In this document: positions 35,267-49,446 of the stretch, piece by piece | How positions within the stretch are numbered: the stretch's first letter is position 1 | How the letters are laid out: each line of letters starts with the position of its first letter | Source: Brotaphodocola catenula | Lineage (GTDB): Bacteria > Bacillota > Clostridia > Lachnospirales > Lachnospiraceae | Reading direction: 5' to 3' | Assembly: GCA_020686985.1 (NCBI GenBank) | Contig: JAJEPU010000003.1 | Location: 82,284 to 146,283, forward strand | DNA length: 64,000 bases | Translations under genes and position numbers: made by a program | Notes under the pieces: model-generated | Told to the model about the DNA's origin: nothing | The model's input: the letters and a program-made list of their open reading frames with translations, nothing else | The model's database searches: none

Positions 35267-35917
35267 ATGCTGAAGGCAGTGATTTTTGATATGGATGGAG
35301 TCATCATTGACAGCGAGATCGAGTATCTCAAGAGAGATCTGGAGTTTGCCAAGAAAAAGAATCCAGATGTGAAGATGGAAGATCTTCTCGGCATGGTGGG
35401 ATCTTCGAGAGAAGATGCATGGCAGTGTATGGTGAAGGCAATCAAGAGTGACAAGACGTGGCAGGAAGTTCGAGATGAGTGTTATGCGAGCAGAACGAAT
35501 TTTCCTGAGATGGATTACCGTGAGATCTTCCGTCCGGAGATCCCGGGAATTCTGCGATCTCTTCAGCAGATGGGGTTTCGTCTTGCGCTTGCATCGAGTA
35601 CACGCAAGGAATTGATTTTGCGGGTGCTTGAGGAGAATGGGATTCGCGATTACTTTGAGGTTGTTGTCAGCGGTGCTCAGTTTAAGCGGAGCAAGCCGGA
35701 CCCGGAGATCTATCACTATACGGCAGAACAGCTTGGACTCTCTGAGAAAGAGTGTCTTGCGGTCGAGGACTCGACATTTGGAGTCACGGCTGCCTATCGC
35801 GCCGGTATGCCGGTGACGGCTCTGATCGATGAGCGTTTTGGCTTTGATCAGTCCCTGGCGGGATGGAGAATGCATAAATTAGAAGAGGTTTTGGAGATTG
35901 CAGAGAGCCTGCGCTAA
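35267..35917 (+). CDS. HAD family phosphatase (beta-phosphoglucomutase-like)
   Basis: This is a 216-residue haloacid-dehalogenase superfamily enzyme with a helical cap after motif I. VIFDMDGVIIDSE holds the nucleophile and acid/base aspartates, LASSTRKE is motif II, KRSKPDPEIY supplies the lysine, and VEDSTFGVTAAYRAG holds the metal acid. Cap type and motif wording fit the beta-phosphoglucomutase/phosphatase group, which acts on small sugar phosphates or phosphoglycolate-like compounds. The exact substrate is open. GGAGGAGG precedes the ATG. Confidence 0.82.
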   Translation: MLKAVIFDMDGVIIDSEIEYLKRDLEFAKKKNPDVKMEDLLGMVGSSREDAWQCMVKAIKSDKTWQEVRDECYASRTNFPEMDYREIFRPEIPGILRSLQQMGFRLALASSTRKELILRVLEENGIRDYFEVVVSGAQFKRSKPDPEIYHYTAEQLGLSEKECLAVEDSTFGVTAAYRAGMPVTALIDERFGFDQSLAGWRMHKLEEVLEIAESLR

Positions 35918-36003
35918 ACGTTAAACGTCGGAATGTAATGGTTTGTTTTGTATGGTGCCGTAACCAGCGGGTTCTTTGAAATTCTGAAAAATTTAAAAAA
36001 TAC

Positions 36004-36032
36004 TTGCAAAATAGGAACAATTCGTGTATGAT
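36004..36032 (+). promoter_or_regulatory. Promoter of tRNA-Arg
   Basis: TTGCAA (36004-36009), a 17-base spacer and TATGAT (36027-36032), starting about ten bases upstream of the mature tRNA. Confidence 0.65.
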
Positions 36033-36041
36033 AAAGGAGAT

Positions 36042-36113
36042 GCGTCTGTAGCTCAGTGGATAGAGCAGTGGCCTCCGGAGCCGCGTGCGTAGGTTCGATT
36101 CCTATCAGACGCA
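36042..36113 (+). tRNA. tRNA-Arg (anticodon CCG)
   Basis: A full cloverleaf is present: acceptor GCGTCTG/CAGACGC, D arm GCTC/GAGC, anticodon stem GTGGC/GCCGC with loop CTCCGGA (anticodon CCG, reads CGG), T arm GTAGG/CCTAT with loop TTCGATT, discriminator A. The CCA end is not encoded. Confidence 0.95.
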
Positions 36114-36128
36114 TTTTCTTTTTGCTGA

Positions 36129-36173
36129 AGAGCCCTATTGAGAGCCGGTGTGCCGAGAATAGGGCTCTTTTTC
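36129..36173 (+). terminator. Terminator after tRNA-Arg
   Basis: AGAGCCCTATT pairs perfectly with AATAGGGCTCT over eleven bases, and a T-run follows. Confidence 0.9.
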
Positions 36174-36276
36174 TTGCTTTTTGAAACGCATTTTGCTATG
36201 ATAAGATGCGGATTGTCGGGATAAAAATCGGGCATCCAAAATTTTATTGTCCGGAATCTGAGGCAGACTGGAGGAA

Positions 36277-37320
36277 ATGACATTTAATATGGGACTTAAT
36301 GATAAGAAAAAAAGCAGTTTTGAGCTGAGCAAAGATCAGAAAAAGATGTTGCCGGCGGTATTGATTCCGCTTGCAGTGATTGTGCTGATTATGTTTATCG
36401 TGCTTTCAGACAAAAAACAGGCAGAGCCGGTCTCTGCACGGTCGGAAACTGCGGTGGAGAGCGTGGAAGACGGAGCAGGCACGGACGATCAGGCAGAGGA
36501 TTCTGATGGCGAGGGAGAATCCACAGCAGATGAAGGAGAGAGTGCAGACGATCAGGAGAGCGCGGCTGAGGGGGAAGACGGTGAGACCGAGGCGCAGAAT
36601 TTTGAAACCGAGGATCTGAAAAAAGATTCCGTTCCGGAGATTCTCAGCCTGATGAAGACATATTTTCAGGCGCGTGCGAATGCGGATGCTTCCGCACTGA
36701 ATCAGGTCTATGGTGGCAGTGAGAAGGAAGAATGGCAACTTCAGAAAGAAGCCTCAAAACTGCGCAGTAATTCCAAGTATGTGCAGGGATTTGAAAATGT
36801 GACGACCTATGTGGCGGATGGACCGGAGAGCGACACCTGGCTGGTGTATGCCGTGGCAGATATCCGTTTCAATTCCGTGAAGATGACTGCTCCGATGATC
36901 ATGTGGTGTTGTGTCCAGAAGGATTCTGAGGGGAATTACCACATTCTGAAAGATGATGCGATCTCAGATGAGATGCAGAAGCTTGTGGATACAGAAAATC
37001 ATTCAGAGGGAGTGCGCCGTCTGGCATCGAGTGTCAATACAAAGCTCAAGGATGCGATTGAGTCAGATGAAGATCTTAAGACCGTTTATGGTGTCTTGAG
37101 AGACGGATCTCCGGTTTATGAAGGCAGTGAAAATCAGCAGAGTGTAGTTGTTGAGTCGGATAATCAGAGTACAGAGTCCTCCGAGAGTGGTGCAGATGCC
37201 GCGGGAGATTCTGCCGGTGATGCAACGACCACAACAGATTCCGCTGCGAATTCTTCGGAGACGAGCGGTGCGGACAGTGCATCCGGCGAGGGAAGTGCAG
37301 AGAGTGGTTCTGCGCAGTAA
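36277..37320 (+). CDS. Membrane-anchored protein with acidic linker, unknown function
   Basis: The protein is 347 residues long and I cannot assign it to a characterised family. A lysine-rich N-terminus precedes one transmembrane helix (LPAVLIPLAVIVLIMFIVLS, about residues 29-48). Then come an acidic E/D/S/G stretch (about 50-110), a globular domain (about 115-275) and a Ser/Ala/Asp/Thr-rich tail. The globular part (SLMKTYFQARANADASALNQ, and WLVYAVADIRFNSVKMTAPM) looks like an NTF2-like extracytoplasmic domain, but this is only an impression. Two starts compete: ATG 36277, only two bases behind GGAGG, or ATG 36289. It is followed by two copies of the extragenic hairpin repeat. Confidence 0.7.
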   Translation: MTFNMGLNDKKKSSFELSKDQKKMLPAVLIPLAVIVLIMFIVLSDKKQAEPVSARSETAVESVEDGAGTDDQAEDSDGEGESTADEGESADDQESAAEGEDGETEAQNFETEDLKKDSVPEILSLMKTYFQARANADASALNQVYGGSEKEEWQLQKEASKLRSNSKYVQGFENVTTYVADGPESDTWLVYAVADIRFNSVKMTAPMIMWCCVQKDSEGNYHILKDDAISDEMQKLVDTENHSEGVRRLASSVNTKLKDAIESDEDLKTVYGVLRDGSPVYEGSENQQSVVVESDNQSTESSESGADAAGDSAGDATTTTDSAANSSETSGADSASGEGSAESGSAQ

Positions 37321-37324
37321 AGTT

Positions 37325-37380
37325 GCATCCAAATCTCCGCGAGCGTCAATTTGAATCATACGCCGAGTCTTTTAGAACGT
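37325..37380. repeat. Extragenic hairpin repeats, copies D1 and D2
   Basis: D1 is CAAAT/ATTTG around CTCCGCGAGCGTCA (37330-37353). D2, immediately after, is a weaker copy containing GAGTCTTTTAGAACGTTGATTGG. Compared with copy A the D1 stem has changed G-C to A-T on both sides, keeping the pairing. Confidence 0.5.
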
Positions 37381-37470
37381 TGATTGGAACGATAAATCAA
37401 GAAAACGAGAGAAACTGGAAATAAGAACTAGAAATGTCAAGAAATGATAGATTTAAGAAATAAAGAATGA

Positions 37471-38535
37471 ATGGAAAGTGTGACGAGAGAAATGGAAATG
37501 AAACAGGCAATGAATGTAACCGATTATAATTTTGATCTTCCGCAGGAGCTGATTGCTCAGGATCCGCTTGAGGATCGTTCTTCCTCCCGGCTTCTGGTTC
37601 TGAACAAGGAGACCGGTGAGATGGAGCACCGCGTTTTCCGCGATATTGTGGAATATCTTCACCCGGGTGATTGTCTTGTCATCAATGATACGAAGGTGAT
37701 TCCGGCGCGTCTGCTTGGCGTGAAGGAGGACACAGGTGCTCATGTGGAGGTTCTTCTCTTAAAGAGAAGAGAGAATGATATTTGGGAGACGCTTGTAAAG
37801 CCGGGAAAGAAGTGCCGTCCAGGTGCTGTTTTGAGCTTTGGAGATGGTCTGTTAAAGGGAACGGTTCTCGATGTCGTTGATGAGGGAAACCGTCTGATTC
37901 AGTTCTCCTATGAGGGAATTTTTGAGCAGATTCTTGATCAGCTCGGTCAGATGCCTCTTCCGCCGTACATCACCCATCAGCTCAAGGACAAGAACCGTTA
38001 TCAGACTGTCTATGCGGTTCATGAGGGATCAGCAGCGGCTCCGACAGCAGGACTTCATTTCACGAAAGAGTTGTTAAAGCAGATCGAGGATATGGGAGTC
38101 AAGATTGCACATGTCACGCTTCATGTTGGTCTTGGAACGTTTCGTCCGGTAAAGGTGGACAACATTCTCGATCACCATATGCATTCCGAGTTTTACATGG
38201 TGGAGGAATCTGAGGCAAAAAAGATCAATGACACGAAGGCAGAGGGCGGACGCGTGATCTGTGTTGGAACGACGAGCTGTCGAACAATCGAGTCTGCGAC
38301 GGATGAGAATGGTATTTTGAAAGCGGGAAGCGGTTGGACGGAGATTTTTATCTACCCGGGATACAAATTCAAGATTCTGGATTGTCTGATCACGAACTTC
38401 CATCTTCCGGAGTCCACTCTGGTGATGCTGGTATCTGCACTGGCAGGCAGAGAGAATATTCTCAATGCTTACCAGGAGGCAATCAAGGAGCGTTATCGTT
38501 TCTTCAGCTTTGGCGATGCGATGTTTATCAAATAA
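37471..38535 (+). CDS. queA: S-adenosylmethionine:tRNA ribosyltransferase-isomerase
   Basis: QueA moves the ribosyl group of S-adenosylmethionine to 7-aminomethyl-7-deazaguanine in tRNA, forming epoxyqueuosine. It reads 354 residues from the first in-frame ATG; homologues begin near [20 protein letters not shown], so ATG 37492, 37498 or 37510 may be the real start, as no strong ribosome binding site decides it. Family landmarks are [64 protein letters not shown] and the C-terminal [14 protein letters not shown]. The tgt and queG genes are not in the window. An RluF-type gene follows closely. Confidence 0.95.
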   Translation: MESVTREMEMKQAMNVTDYNFDLPQELIAQDPLEDRSSSRLLVLNKETGEMEHRVFRDIVEYLHPGDCLVINDTKVIPARLLGVKEDTGAHVEVLLLKRRENDIWETLVKPGKKCRPGAVLSFGDGLLKGTVLDVVDEGNRLIQFSYEGIFEQILDQLGQMPLPPYITHQLKDKNRYQTVYAVHEGSAAAPTAGLHFTKELLKQIEDMGVKIAHVTLHVGLGTFRPVKVDNILDHHMHSEFYMVEESEAKKINDTKAEGGRVICVGTTSCRTIESATDENGILKAGSGWTEIFIYPGYKFKILDCLITNFHLPESTLVMLVSALAGRENILNAYQEAIKERYRFFSFGDAMFIK

Positions 38536-38613
38536 GATTGTTTATCAAACAAGTGTTGCTGTTTGCGCGAGGCGAGAACAGTAACGAGTAATCGAACGAT
38601 GGGGAAGGAAAAC

Positions 38614-39381
38614 ATGGAAGAAATCCGTTTAAATAAGTATCTGAGTGAGCAGGGAATCTGTTCGAGACGAGAGGCGGATCGTCTGATTGAGGCAGGAAAG
38701 GTTACGATTGACGGGCGCAAGGCGCAGACCGGAGAGAAAGTGACCGGTCACGAGAAGATTTTCTGTGATGGAAAACCGGTCGGAAGAGCTTCCGGTGGAA
38801 AGAAGGCAAAGCCGGTTCTTCTGGTTGTCAACAAGCCGAGAGGGATTGTGTGCACGACTTCGGACAAGGATCGTGCGCCGAATGTAATTGAGCTGGTGCA
38901 TTATCCATCCCGTGTCTATTCGGTCGGACGACTGGACAAGGATTCGGAGGGACTTCTGCTTCTGACAAATCAGGGTGAGCTTGCCAATGAGATCATGCAT
39001 GCGGGAAATCTGCATGAGAAAGAGTATCTGGTGACGGTGGATCAGCCGTTTAACTCAGCCTTTTTAAAGAAGATGCGCGAAGGCGTGGAGTTAAAGGAAC
39101 TTGGAGTCACGACGAGACCGTGCCGGGTGGAGTCCGTTGGACCGAAGACGTTTCGGATTATTCTGACACAGGGACTCAATCGCCAGATTCGTCGGATGTG
39201 TGAGGAACTTGGCTATCATGTTGTAACACTCAAGCGAGTGCGTATTATGAACATCCTTCTGGGCAAATTAAACACAGGAGATTATCGCCGTGCAACGCCG
39301 AAGGAGATGAAAGAACTTGAGCGTGCACTTGAGCAGGCAAGGGAACTTCGCGAAGGGCAGGACGAGGAGATGACCGAGTAG
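38614..39381 (+). CDS. RluF/RsuA-family 23S rRNA pseudouridine synthase
   Basis: This is a 255-residue RNA pseudouridine synthase. The ATG at 38614 with GGAAGGAA in front is preferred to the upstream in-frame TTG. An S4 RNA-binding domain is at 1-60 (IRLNKYLSEQGICSRREADR), followed by the catalytic domain with VNKPRGIVCTT and YSVGRLDKDSEGLLLLTN, where the aspartate is the catalytic residue. QGLNRQIRRMCEELGYHV is the second conserved block. Wording of the catalytic motif is nearest RluF, which modifies U2604 in E. coli, but RluB-like specificity cannot be excluded. A charged tail ends the protein. Confidence 0.88.
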   Translation: MEEIRLNKYLSEQGICSRREADRLIEAGKVTIDGRKAQTGEKVTGHEKIFCDGKPVGRASGGKKAKPVLLVVNKPRGIVCTTSDKDRAPNVIELVHYPSRVYSVGRLDKDSEGLLLLTNQGELANEIMHAGNLHEKEYLVTVDQPFNSAFLKKMREGVELKELGVTTRPCRVESVGPKTFRIILTQGLNRQIRRMCEELGYHVVTLKRVRIMNILLGKLNTGDYRRATPKEMKELERALEQARELREGQDEEMTE

Positions 39382-39542
39382 GGCAGATCCGTGAGTGATT
39401 GGTGGTTTGTAGGCAGAATCCTTGCTTTATCGTCAGCATCATTCGAGCAGAGCGGAGGTCTGGAATGTGTTGCGAATGTTGCGAAATCGGTTTGAGATAT
39501 TTTGTGTGAAAACGGAGAAGAGGGAGAAGACGGGAGCGGAAT

Positions 39543-44546
<5,004 letters not shown>

Positions 44547-44673
44547 TCATAAACCCTCCTGATAGGCAATGCGTTGATATATATTTTTTTGTTGTGTCTG
44601 ATGTTTGTCTTGTGTTTGAAGTCAAACGAGAAAACGGTCCGACTAACTTGAAAATATTTTGTTTTCTAGGGAT

Positions 44674-44741
44674 ATTTTACAGAAATGCGTTCTGCCTGTC
44701 TATGAATAGAAATAGACGAAATATGCACAAAATGATATAAT
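44674..44741. promoter_or_regulatory. Divergent lacZ/araC promoters sharing one dyad
   Basis: For lacZ (minus strand): -35 TAGACA (44702-44697), 17-base spacer, -10 TAAAAT (44679-44674). For the regulator (plus strand): -35 TAGACG (44713-44718), 17-base spacer, -10 TATAAT (44736-44741). The inverted repeat GTCTAT (44698-44703) and ATAGAC (44712-44717) contains most of both -35 boxes, placed back to back. A regulator bound there could control both directions at once. Confidence 0.65.
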
Positions 44742-44824
44742 ATAAAATATGGTTTATAATGCAGTTCAAATGCAGTTTGGAATACTTTTTAGAAGAGCAT
44801 ACGGGATGACAGGGGGAAGGACAG

Positions 44825-45694
44825 ATGTATATCAATACCGGATATCTGAATCAGTCACACAAGGACTTTAAGGACAAACGTCAGCCACTGATTGTGGGCA
44901 GTTGTGGAAATTACCGCCTGTCTTCGTATCCGAAAATGCCGACTTATCGTCCGAGGGGACGGTTGGATTATCAGATCATCTATATTGCGTCGGGAAAGGC
45001 ATATTTTCATTTTGATACGCCGGAGAATGAGACGATTGTGCCGGCTGGAAATGTTGTGATGTTTCGTCCGAAAGAACTTCAAAAATATGAATATTACGGG
45101 AAGGATAAGACGGAAGTATTCTGGATTCATTTTACGGGAAGTGATGTGAAAAATATACTCAGAAAATATGGGTTTGCGGACAAGCAGAGAGTGTTTTCGG
45201 TTGGAACGTCGCTGGAATATGAGCGCATTTTCAAGAGAATCATCAGCGAACTGCAAAAATGTCAGAGTGATTATGAGGAGATGCTGATGCTTCTTCTGCG
45301 TCACCTGCTGATTGTATTTAACCGAGAACTTACACGAGAACACGTTCTGAAAAACGAATATATGGATCGAGAGATGGAGCTGACGGTCTCTTATTTTAGC
45401 ACGAATTACAATCTGGACATCAATATTGAGGAGTATGCATCCTCGAAGGGGATGAGTGTCAGCTGGTTTATTCACAATTTTAAGAAATATACCGGGGAGA
45501 CTCCAATGCAGTTTCTCACTTCCATTCGCATTACGAATGCCCAGATCTTGTTAGAGACCACGACCTACTCAGTCAATGAGATCTCACGAATTGTCGGGTA
45601 TAACAATCCTCTGTATTTCAGTCGTATTTTCCATAAAAGAAAAGGATATTCACCTCAGCAGTATCGAAAGAGAATGATGGAAACGGAAGAATGA
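44825..45694 (+). CDS. AraC family transcriptional regulator
   Basis: This is a 289-residue regulator. The N-terminal cupin-like sensing domain (about residues 30-130) has YRPRGRLDYQIIYIASGKAY and PAGNVVMFRPKELQKYEYYG. Two helix-turn-helix units are at the C-terminus: INIEEYASSKGMSVSWFIHN with FKKYTGETPMQFL, and VNEISRIVGYNNPLYFSRIF with FHKRKGYSPQQYRK. It lies between lacZ and the sugar symporter and is divergent from lacZ, so it most probably activates the locus in response to lactose or a derived sugar. GGGGGAAGGACAG precedes the ATG. A terminator follows. Confidence 0.9.
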   Translation: MYINTGYLNQSHKDFKDKRQPLIVGSCGNYRLSSYPKMPTYRPRGRLDYQIIYIASGKAYFHFDTPENETIVPAGNVVMFRPKELQKYEYYGKDKTEVFWIHFTGSDVKNILRKYGFADKQRVFSVGTSLEYERIFKRIISELQKCQSDYEEMLMLLLRHLLIVFNRELTREHVLKNEYMDREMELTVSYFSTNYNLDINIEEYASSKGMSVSWFIHNFKKYTGETPMQFLTSIRITNAQILLETTTYSVNEISRIVGYNNPLYFSRIFHKRKGYSPQQYRKRMMETEE

Positions 45695-45699
45695 GCAAG

Positions 45700-45773
45700 T
45701 CCCCTCTTTGTCGGACAAAAGGGCAGGTTCACAGTATGATAGATACCTGTTAAACGGCAAAGAGGGGATTTTT
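45700..45773 (+). terminator. Terminator of the AraC-type gene
   Basis: TCCCCTCTTTGTCG (45700-45713) pairs with CGGCAAAGAGGGGA (45755-45768), and TTTTT follows. The loop holds a second small hairpin, CAGGT/ACCTG. Confidence 0.85.
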
Positions 45774-45825
45774 ATGCTCTTTTTTAACAGTATGATTTTG
45801 TGCATATTCTGTGTAACTTCATTCA

Positions 45826-45854
45826 TCGACAAATGCTAAAGAAAAACGTATGAT
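45826..45854 (+). promoter_or_regulatory. Promoter of the sugar symporter
   Basis: TCGACA (45826-45831), a 17-base spacer and TATGAT (45849-45854). The symporter therefore has its own promoter after the regulator's terminator. Confidence 0.55.
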
Positions 45855-45968
45855 AGGGACTGTTGAGGGACGAAATGAATAGAAAAAAATACATATTTTT
45901 ATTTGGATTTTCATCTCTTGGCGGGGAACTGAAAATGGGGGATTGCGTAAAGGAGAGGGATACCCGGT

Positions 45969-47363
45969 ATGGAAGAAAAGAAATATTTAAAGTGGTACAA
46001 CAAGGTTGGTTACGGTTCGGGGGATATTGCGGGAAATGTGGTGTATGCATTTCTCACGTCTTTTGTCATGGTCTATCTGACGGATACGGTTGGATTGACC
46101 GCGGGAATTGTGGGGACGCTGATTGCTGTCTCAAAGATTTTTGACGGATTTACGGATATCTTTTTTGGCTCGATGATTGATAAGACGCATACCAGACTTG
46201 GAAAGGCGCGTCCGTGGATGATTTATGGATATATCGGTTGCGCCGTGACACTGATCGCCGTGTTTGCAGTGCCGATGAATCTTGGCAATTCCGCAAAGTA
46301 TGCGTGGTTTTTTATCGCCTATACGTTGTTGAACGGTGTTTTCTATACGGCGAATAACATTGCTTATTCGGCGCTGACCTCGCTTGTCACGAAAAACAGC
46401 AAGGAACGCGTTCAGATGGGCTCATACCGGTTTATCTTTGCATTTTCTACGAGTCTTCTGATCCAGTCGATTACGGTTGGGTTTGTTGATCGCCTTGGCG
46501 GGGATGCAGGTGCATGGAGAACGGTGGCAATTATTTATGCAGTGGTGGGACTGATTGTGAACACGATCTCCGGTCTTTCTGTGAAGGAGCTTTCGGAGAA
46601 TGAGCTGAATGAAGGCGAGGAGAAGACGGAGCAAGAGGAATATGGACTTGTTCAGGCGTTTCACCTGCTCATAAAAAATAAATATTATCTGAAGATCTGT
46701 GGCACTTACATTTTACAGCAGTTGTACGGTGCAATGATCGGAGCCGGCATTTATTATATGACTTGGGTCTTAAAAAATAAAAATTTGTTTGGTCAGTTTG
46801 CGTGGGCGGTAAATGTTCCGCTGATCGTTGCACTGATTTTCACTCCAACCCTTGTCGGAAAATGGAAGGGAATGTATAAGCTGAACTTAAGAGGATATAT
46901 CCTGGCAGTCATTGGAAGAGCGCTTGTTGTGGTAGCGGGATATATGGGAAGCATTCCTCTCATGATGGCATTTACTGCGCTTGCGGCGCTTGGTCAGGGA
47001 CCGTGGCAGGGAGATATGAATGCAGTGATTGCATCCTGCTCAGAGTATACTTATCTGACACAGGGAAAGCGGGTCGATGGAACGATGTATTCCTGTACTT
47101 CGCTTGGCGTAAAACTGGGTGGAGGAATTGGAACGGCTGTGGTTGGATGGCTGTTGGAATTCAGTGGTTACGTTGGAACCAATTCTGTACAGCCACGGTC
47201 AGCGCTTGATATGATGCAGTTTATGTACCTGTGGCTTCCTCTGTTTTTTGATGTTCTGATTATGTTTGTTCTCTCAAAGATGGATGTGGAGACGGCAAAT
47301 GAGAAATTAAAGGCAGAAAAGGGAATGATCTCGGATGAGGTCACAGATCATGTACAATACTGA
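45969..47363 (+). CDS. GPH family sugar:cation symporter
   Basis: This is a 464-residue membrane transporter of the glycoside-pentoside-hexuronide family (MelB/LacS/YicJ type) with about twelve helices. KVGYGSGDIAGNVVYAFLTS, SKIFDGFTDIFFGSMIDKTH (cation-site helix, Asp pair) and ARPWMIYGYIG are family signatures. A charged central loop (ELNEGEEKTEQEEYG) links the halves. It has no PTS IIA-like C-terminal domain, unlike LacS. Position next to lacZ and an AraC regulator points to lactose or another beta-galactoside. AAAGGAGAGGG precedes the ATG. Confidence 0.9.
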   Translation: MEEKKYLKWYNKVGYGSGDIAGNVVYAFLTSFVMVYLTDTVGLTAGIVGTLIAVSKIFDGFTDIFFGSMIDKTHTRLGKARPWMIYGYIGCAVTLIAVFAVPMNLGNSAKYAWFFIAYTLLNGVFYTANNIAYSALTSLVTKNSKERVQMGSYRFIFAFSTSLLIQSITVGFVDRLGGDAGAWRTVAIIYAVVGLIVNTISGLSVKELSENELNEGEEKTEQEEYGLVQAFHLLIKNKYYLKICGTYILQQLYGAMIGAGIYYMTWVLKNKNLFGQFAWAVNVPLIVALIFTPTLVGKWKGMYKLNLRGYILAVIGRALVVVAGYMGSIPLMMAFTALAALGQGPWQGDMNAVIASCSEYTYLTQGKRVDGTMYSCTSLGVKLGGGIGTAVVGWLLEFSGYVGTNSVQPRSALDMMQFMYLWLPLFFDVLIMFVLSKMDVETANEKLKAEKGMISDEVTDHVQY

Positions 47364-47458
47364 TCAGAAGTTGACTGGTTGGAATGAGGTTATGAACCTT
47401 TATTTTTAGTAAAACTTGTTTCTCAAAAAACTTATTTCCGAGATGGCATCTCGACTAT

Positions 47459-47512
47459 TGCCTCTTCTTGTGATATACTACAAAGCGTATATTTGCGAGA
47501 AGAGGCATTTTT
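47459..47512 (+). terminator. Terminator of the symporter gene
   Basis: TGCCTCTTCT (47459-47468) pairs with AGAAGAGGCA (47498-47507), with an inner ATATAC/GTATAT helix, and TTTTT follows. Confidence 0.85.
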
Positions 47513-47633
47513 ATTGATAAATAATAGGTAAATATAGGTAATTGAGTAAAAAGTTCATGTAAACATGTAAATAAGAACATGAAGGTTTTTGTTGAGATTT
47601 TGCATCGAGATTAATCGATTGGGGGAGAAAATT

Positions 47634-48551
47634 ATGCCAATTAAAGTACAAAATGAACTTCCGGCGCGCGCCGTTCTTGAGTCGGAGAATATCTTTGTGA
47701 TGGACGAAGATCGTGCACTGAGTCAGGATATTCGTCCGCTTCAGATTTTGATTCTAAATTTGATGCCGTTGAAGGAGGATACGGAGACTCAGCTTCTTCG
47801 TGCGCTCTCCAACACACCGCTTCAGGTAGATTGCACCTTTTTGATGATGTCCTCTCATGTGTCGACGCATACGTCTGCAAGCCATTTAAATAAATTCTAT
47901 GTCACTTTTGATGAAGTTAAGAGAAATAAATTCGATGGTCTGATTATCACCGGTGCTCCGGTTGAGAATATGGAGTTTGAGGAAGTCAATTATTGGGAAG
48001 AGCTCAAGACGATCATGGAGTGGTCAAAGACTCATGTTCATTCCACCCTGCATATCTGCTGGGGAGCACAGGCTGGTCTGTACTATCATTATGGAATTCC
48101 GAAATATATGAGAAAATCCAAGCTCTCCGGAATTTATCGTCACCGAATTCTTGACCGCAAGGTTCCGCTTGTGCGCAGTATGGATGACTATGTGATGGCA
48201 CCACATTCCCGCTACACGGAGGTGCGCCGTGAGGATATTGAGAAGCATCCGGAGCTTCAGATTGTCGCAGAGTCGGATGAGGCAGGCGTTTTCCTTGTGC
48301 TCAATCGGGATGGAAGCCAGATCTTCGTTCAGGGTCATCCGGAGTATGACCGCATGACGTTAAATAACGAGTATCACCGTGATCTGAAAAAGGGATTGAA
48401 TCCGGAACTTCCGTGCAATTATTATGAGAACAACGACCCGTTCAGCGTTCCGGTTCTTACATGGAGAAATCTCTCCAACACGCTCTATGCAAACTGGCTG
48501 AATTTCTATGTATACCAGACAACCGATTACATTCTGGATGCAGAAGAGTAG
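47634..48551 (+). CDS. metA: Homoserine O-acetyltransferase (MetA)
   Basis: MetA acylates homoserine, the first dedicated step of methionine synthesis. It has 305 residues from the ATG behind GGGGGAGAAAATT. The catalytic cysteine is Cys142 in HICWGAQAGLYYHYGI. Residue 111, in ITGAPVE, is glutamate; in this family Glu111 selects acetyl-CoA and Gly111 selects succinyl-CoA, so acetyl transfer is expected despite the older name homoserine succinyltransferase. RHRILDRKVPLVRSMDD and FVQGHPEYDRMTL are further conserved blocks. No S-box, T-box or MetJ-like element was seen in the 270 bases upstream, only a TTCATGT/ACATGAA inverted repeat. Confidence 0.94.
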   Translation: MPIKVQNELPARAVLESENIFVMDEDRALSQDIRPLQILILNLMPLKEDTETQLLRALSNTPLQVDCTFLMMSSHVSTHTSASHLNKFYVTFDEVKRNKFDGLIITGAPVENMEFEEVNYWEELKTIMEWSKTHVHSTLHICWGAQAGLYYHYGIPKYMRKSKLSGIYRHRILDRKVPLVRSMDDYVMAPHSRYTEVRREDIEKHPELQIVAESDEAGVFLVLNRDGSQIFVQGHPEYDRMTLNNEYHRDLKKGLNPELPCNYYENNDPFSVPVLTWRNLSNTLYANWLNFYVYQTTDYILDAEE

Positions 48552-48683
48552 GAGAATCCGGGGAAACTTAGAAAGAATTTTGAATCGAAACACAAAGCGG
48601 AATCGAAATAGAAACTTGGATCGAAAATGGGCGATACAAGAGACAGATGAGACGAATAACAGGAAACAGGAGAAACACTGGAA

Positions 48684-49262
48684 ATGAAAAAAGTAATTCT
48701 TGCATCTGCGTCCCCGAGGCGCAGAGAACTTCTGCATCAGGTTGGAATTGAGCCGGAAATTGAACCGAGCCATGTCGAGGAAGTGATCACGACGACAGTT
48801 CCGGCGGATGCGGTGATGGAGCTGTCGGCACAGAAAGCCGGAGATATTGCGAAGCGCCATGAAGGAGAGCAGGTGATTGTCATCGGGGCAGACACGGTTG
48901 TATCGGCGGATGGAAAAATTCTCGGAAAACCTCACGATGAGCGCGAGGCATTTGAGATGCTTAGCATGCTCAGTGGACGGAAACATCAGGTCTACACGGG
49001 AGTGACGATGGTTTCTTGCGAGACAGGAAAGACCTGTACATTTGCGGAGAAGACGGATGTGGAGGTTTATCCGATGACGGAGGAGCAGATTCGCGCTTAT
49101 ATTGCGACCGGAGAGCCGATGGACAAAGCCGGAGCTTATGGAATTCAGGGACGCTTTGCGATGCATGTAAAGGGAATTTGCGGAGATTACAACAATGTGG
49201 TGGGACTTCCGGTTGGAAGACTCTGTCAGGAGCTTTCTAATAAGTTATCAGAAAATAAATAA
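48684..49262 (+). CDS. maf: Maf family nucleotide pyrophosphatase
   Basis: Maf hydrolyses non-canonical or UTP/dTTP-type nucleoside triphosphates and has been linked to septum formation. It has 192 residues. ILASASPRRRELLHQVG is the diagnostic N-terminus, IGADTVVSADGKILGKP holds the catalytic aspartate, and GKAGAYGIQGRF appears here as DKAGAYGIQGRF. AGGAGAAAC precedes the ATG. The spacer before it is made of degenerate GAATCGAAA-containing repeats. Confidence 0.93.
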   Translation: MKKVILASASPRRRELLHQVGIEPEIEPSHVEEVITTTVPADAVMELSAQKAGDIAKRHEGEQVIVIGADTVVSADGKILGKPHDEREAFEMLSMLSGRKHQVYTGVTMVSCETGKTCTFAEKTDVEVYPMTEEQIRAYIATGEPMDKAGAYGIQGRFAMHVKGICGDYNNVVGLPVGRLCQELSNKLSENK

Positions 49263-49313
49263 GATTTTTCGTTTATAAATTAACCAGAAATTGATCAGAG
49301 GTTAAAAAATTAG

Positions 49314-49346
49314 CGGGAGAGTTCGTTTTGAGCTCTCCCGTCTTTC
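49314..49346 (+). terminator. Terminator of maf
   Basis: CGGGAGAG (49314-49321) pairs with CTCTCCCG (49333-49340), and TCTTTCTT follows. Confidence 0.75.
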
Positions 49347-49446
49347 TTATACTTTTGTTTCATAAAATTTTGTAGAAGATTTTATTTTGCCCTCTGGAAT
49401 AAAAACATAAGAGTAAATGTTTCCAAAAGGGAATAAAGAGAAAAAT

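Noticed and set aside
44620..44640. Possible catabolite-responsive element (AAAACGG) upstream of lacZ
   Set aside because: Flanking positions do not fit the cre consensus TGWAANCGNTNWCA; too many mismatches.
47364..47633. Searched for a SAM riboswitch or T-box before metA
   Set aside because: No S-box core or T-box sequence is present. Only the upstream gene's terminator and a short inverted repeat occur.
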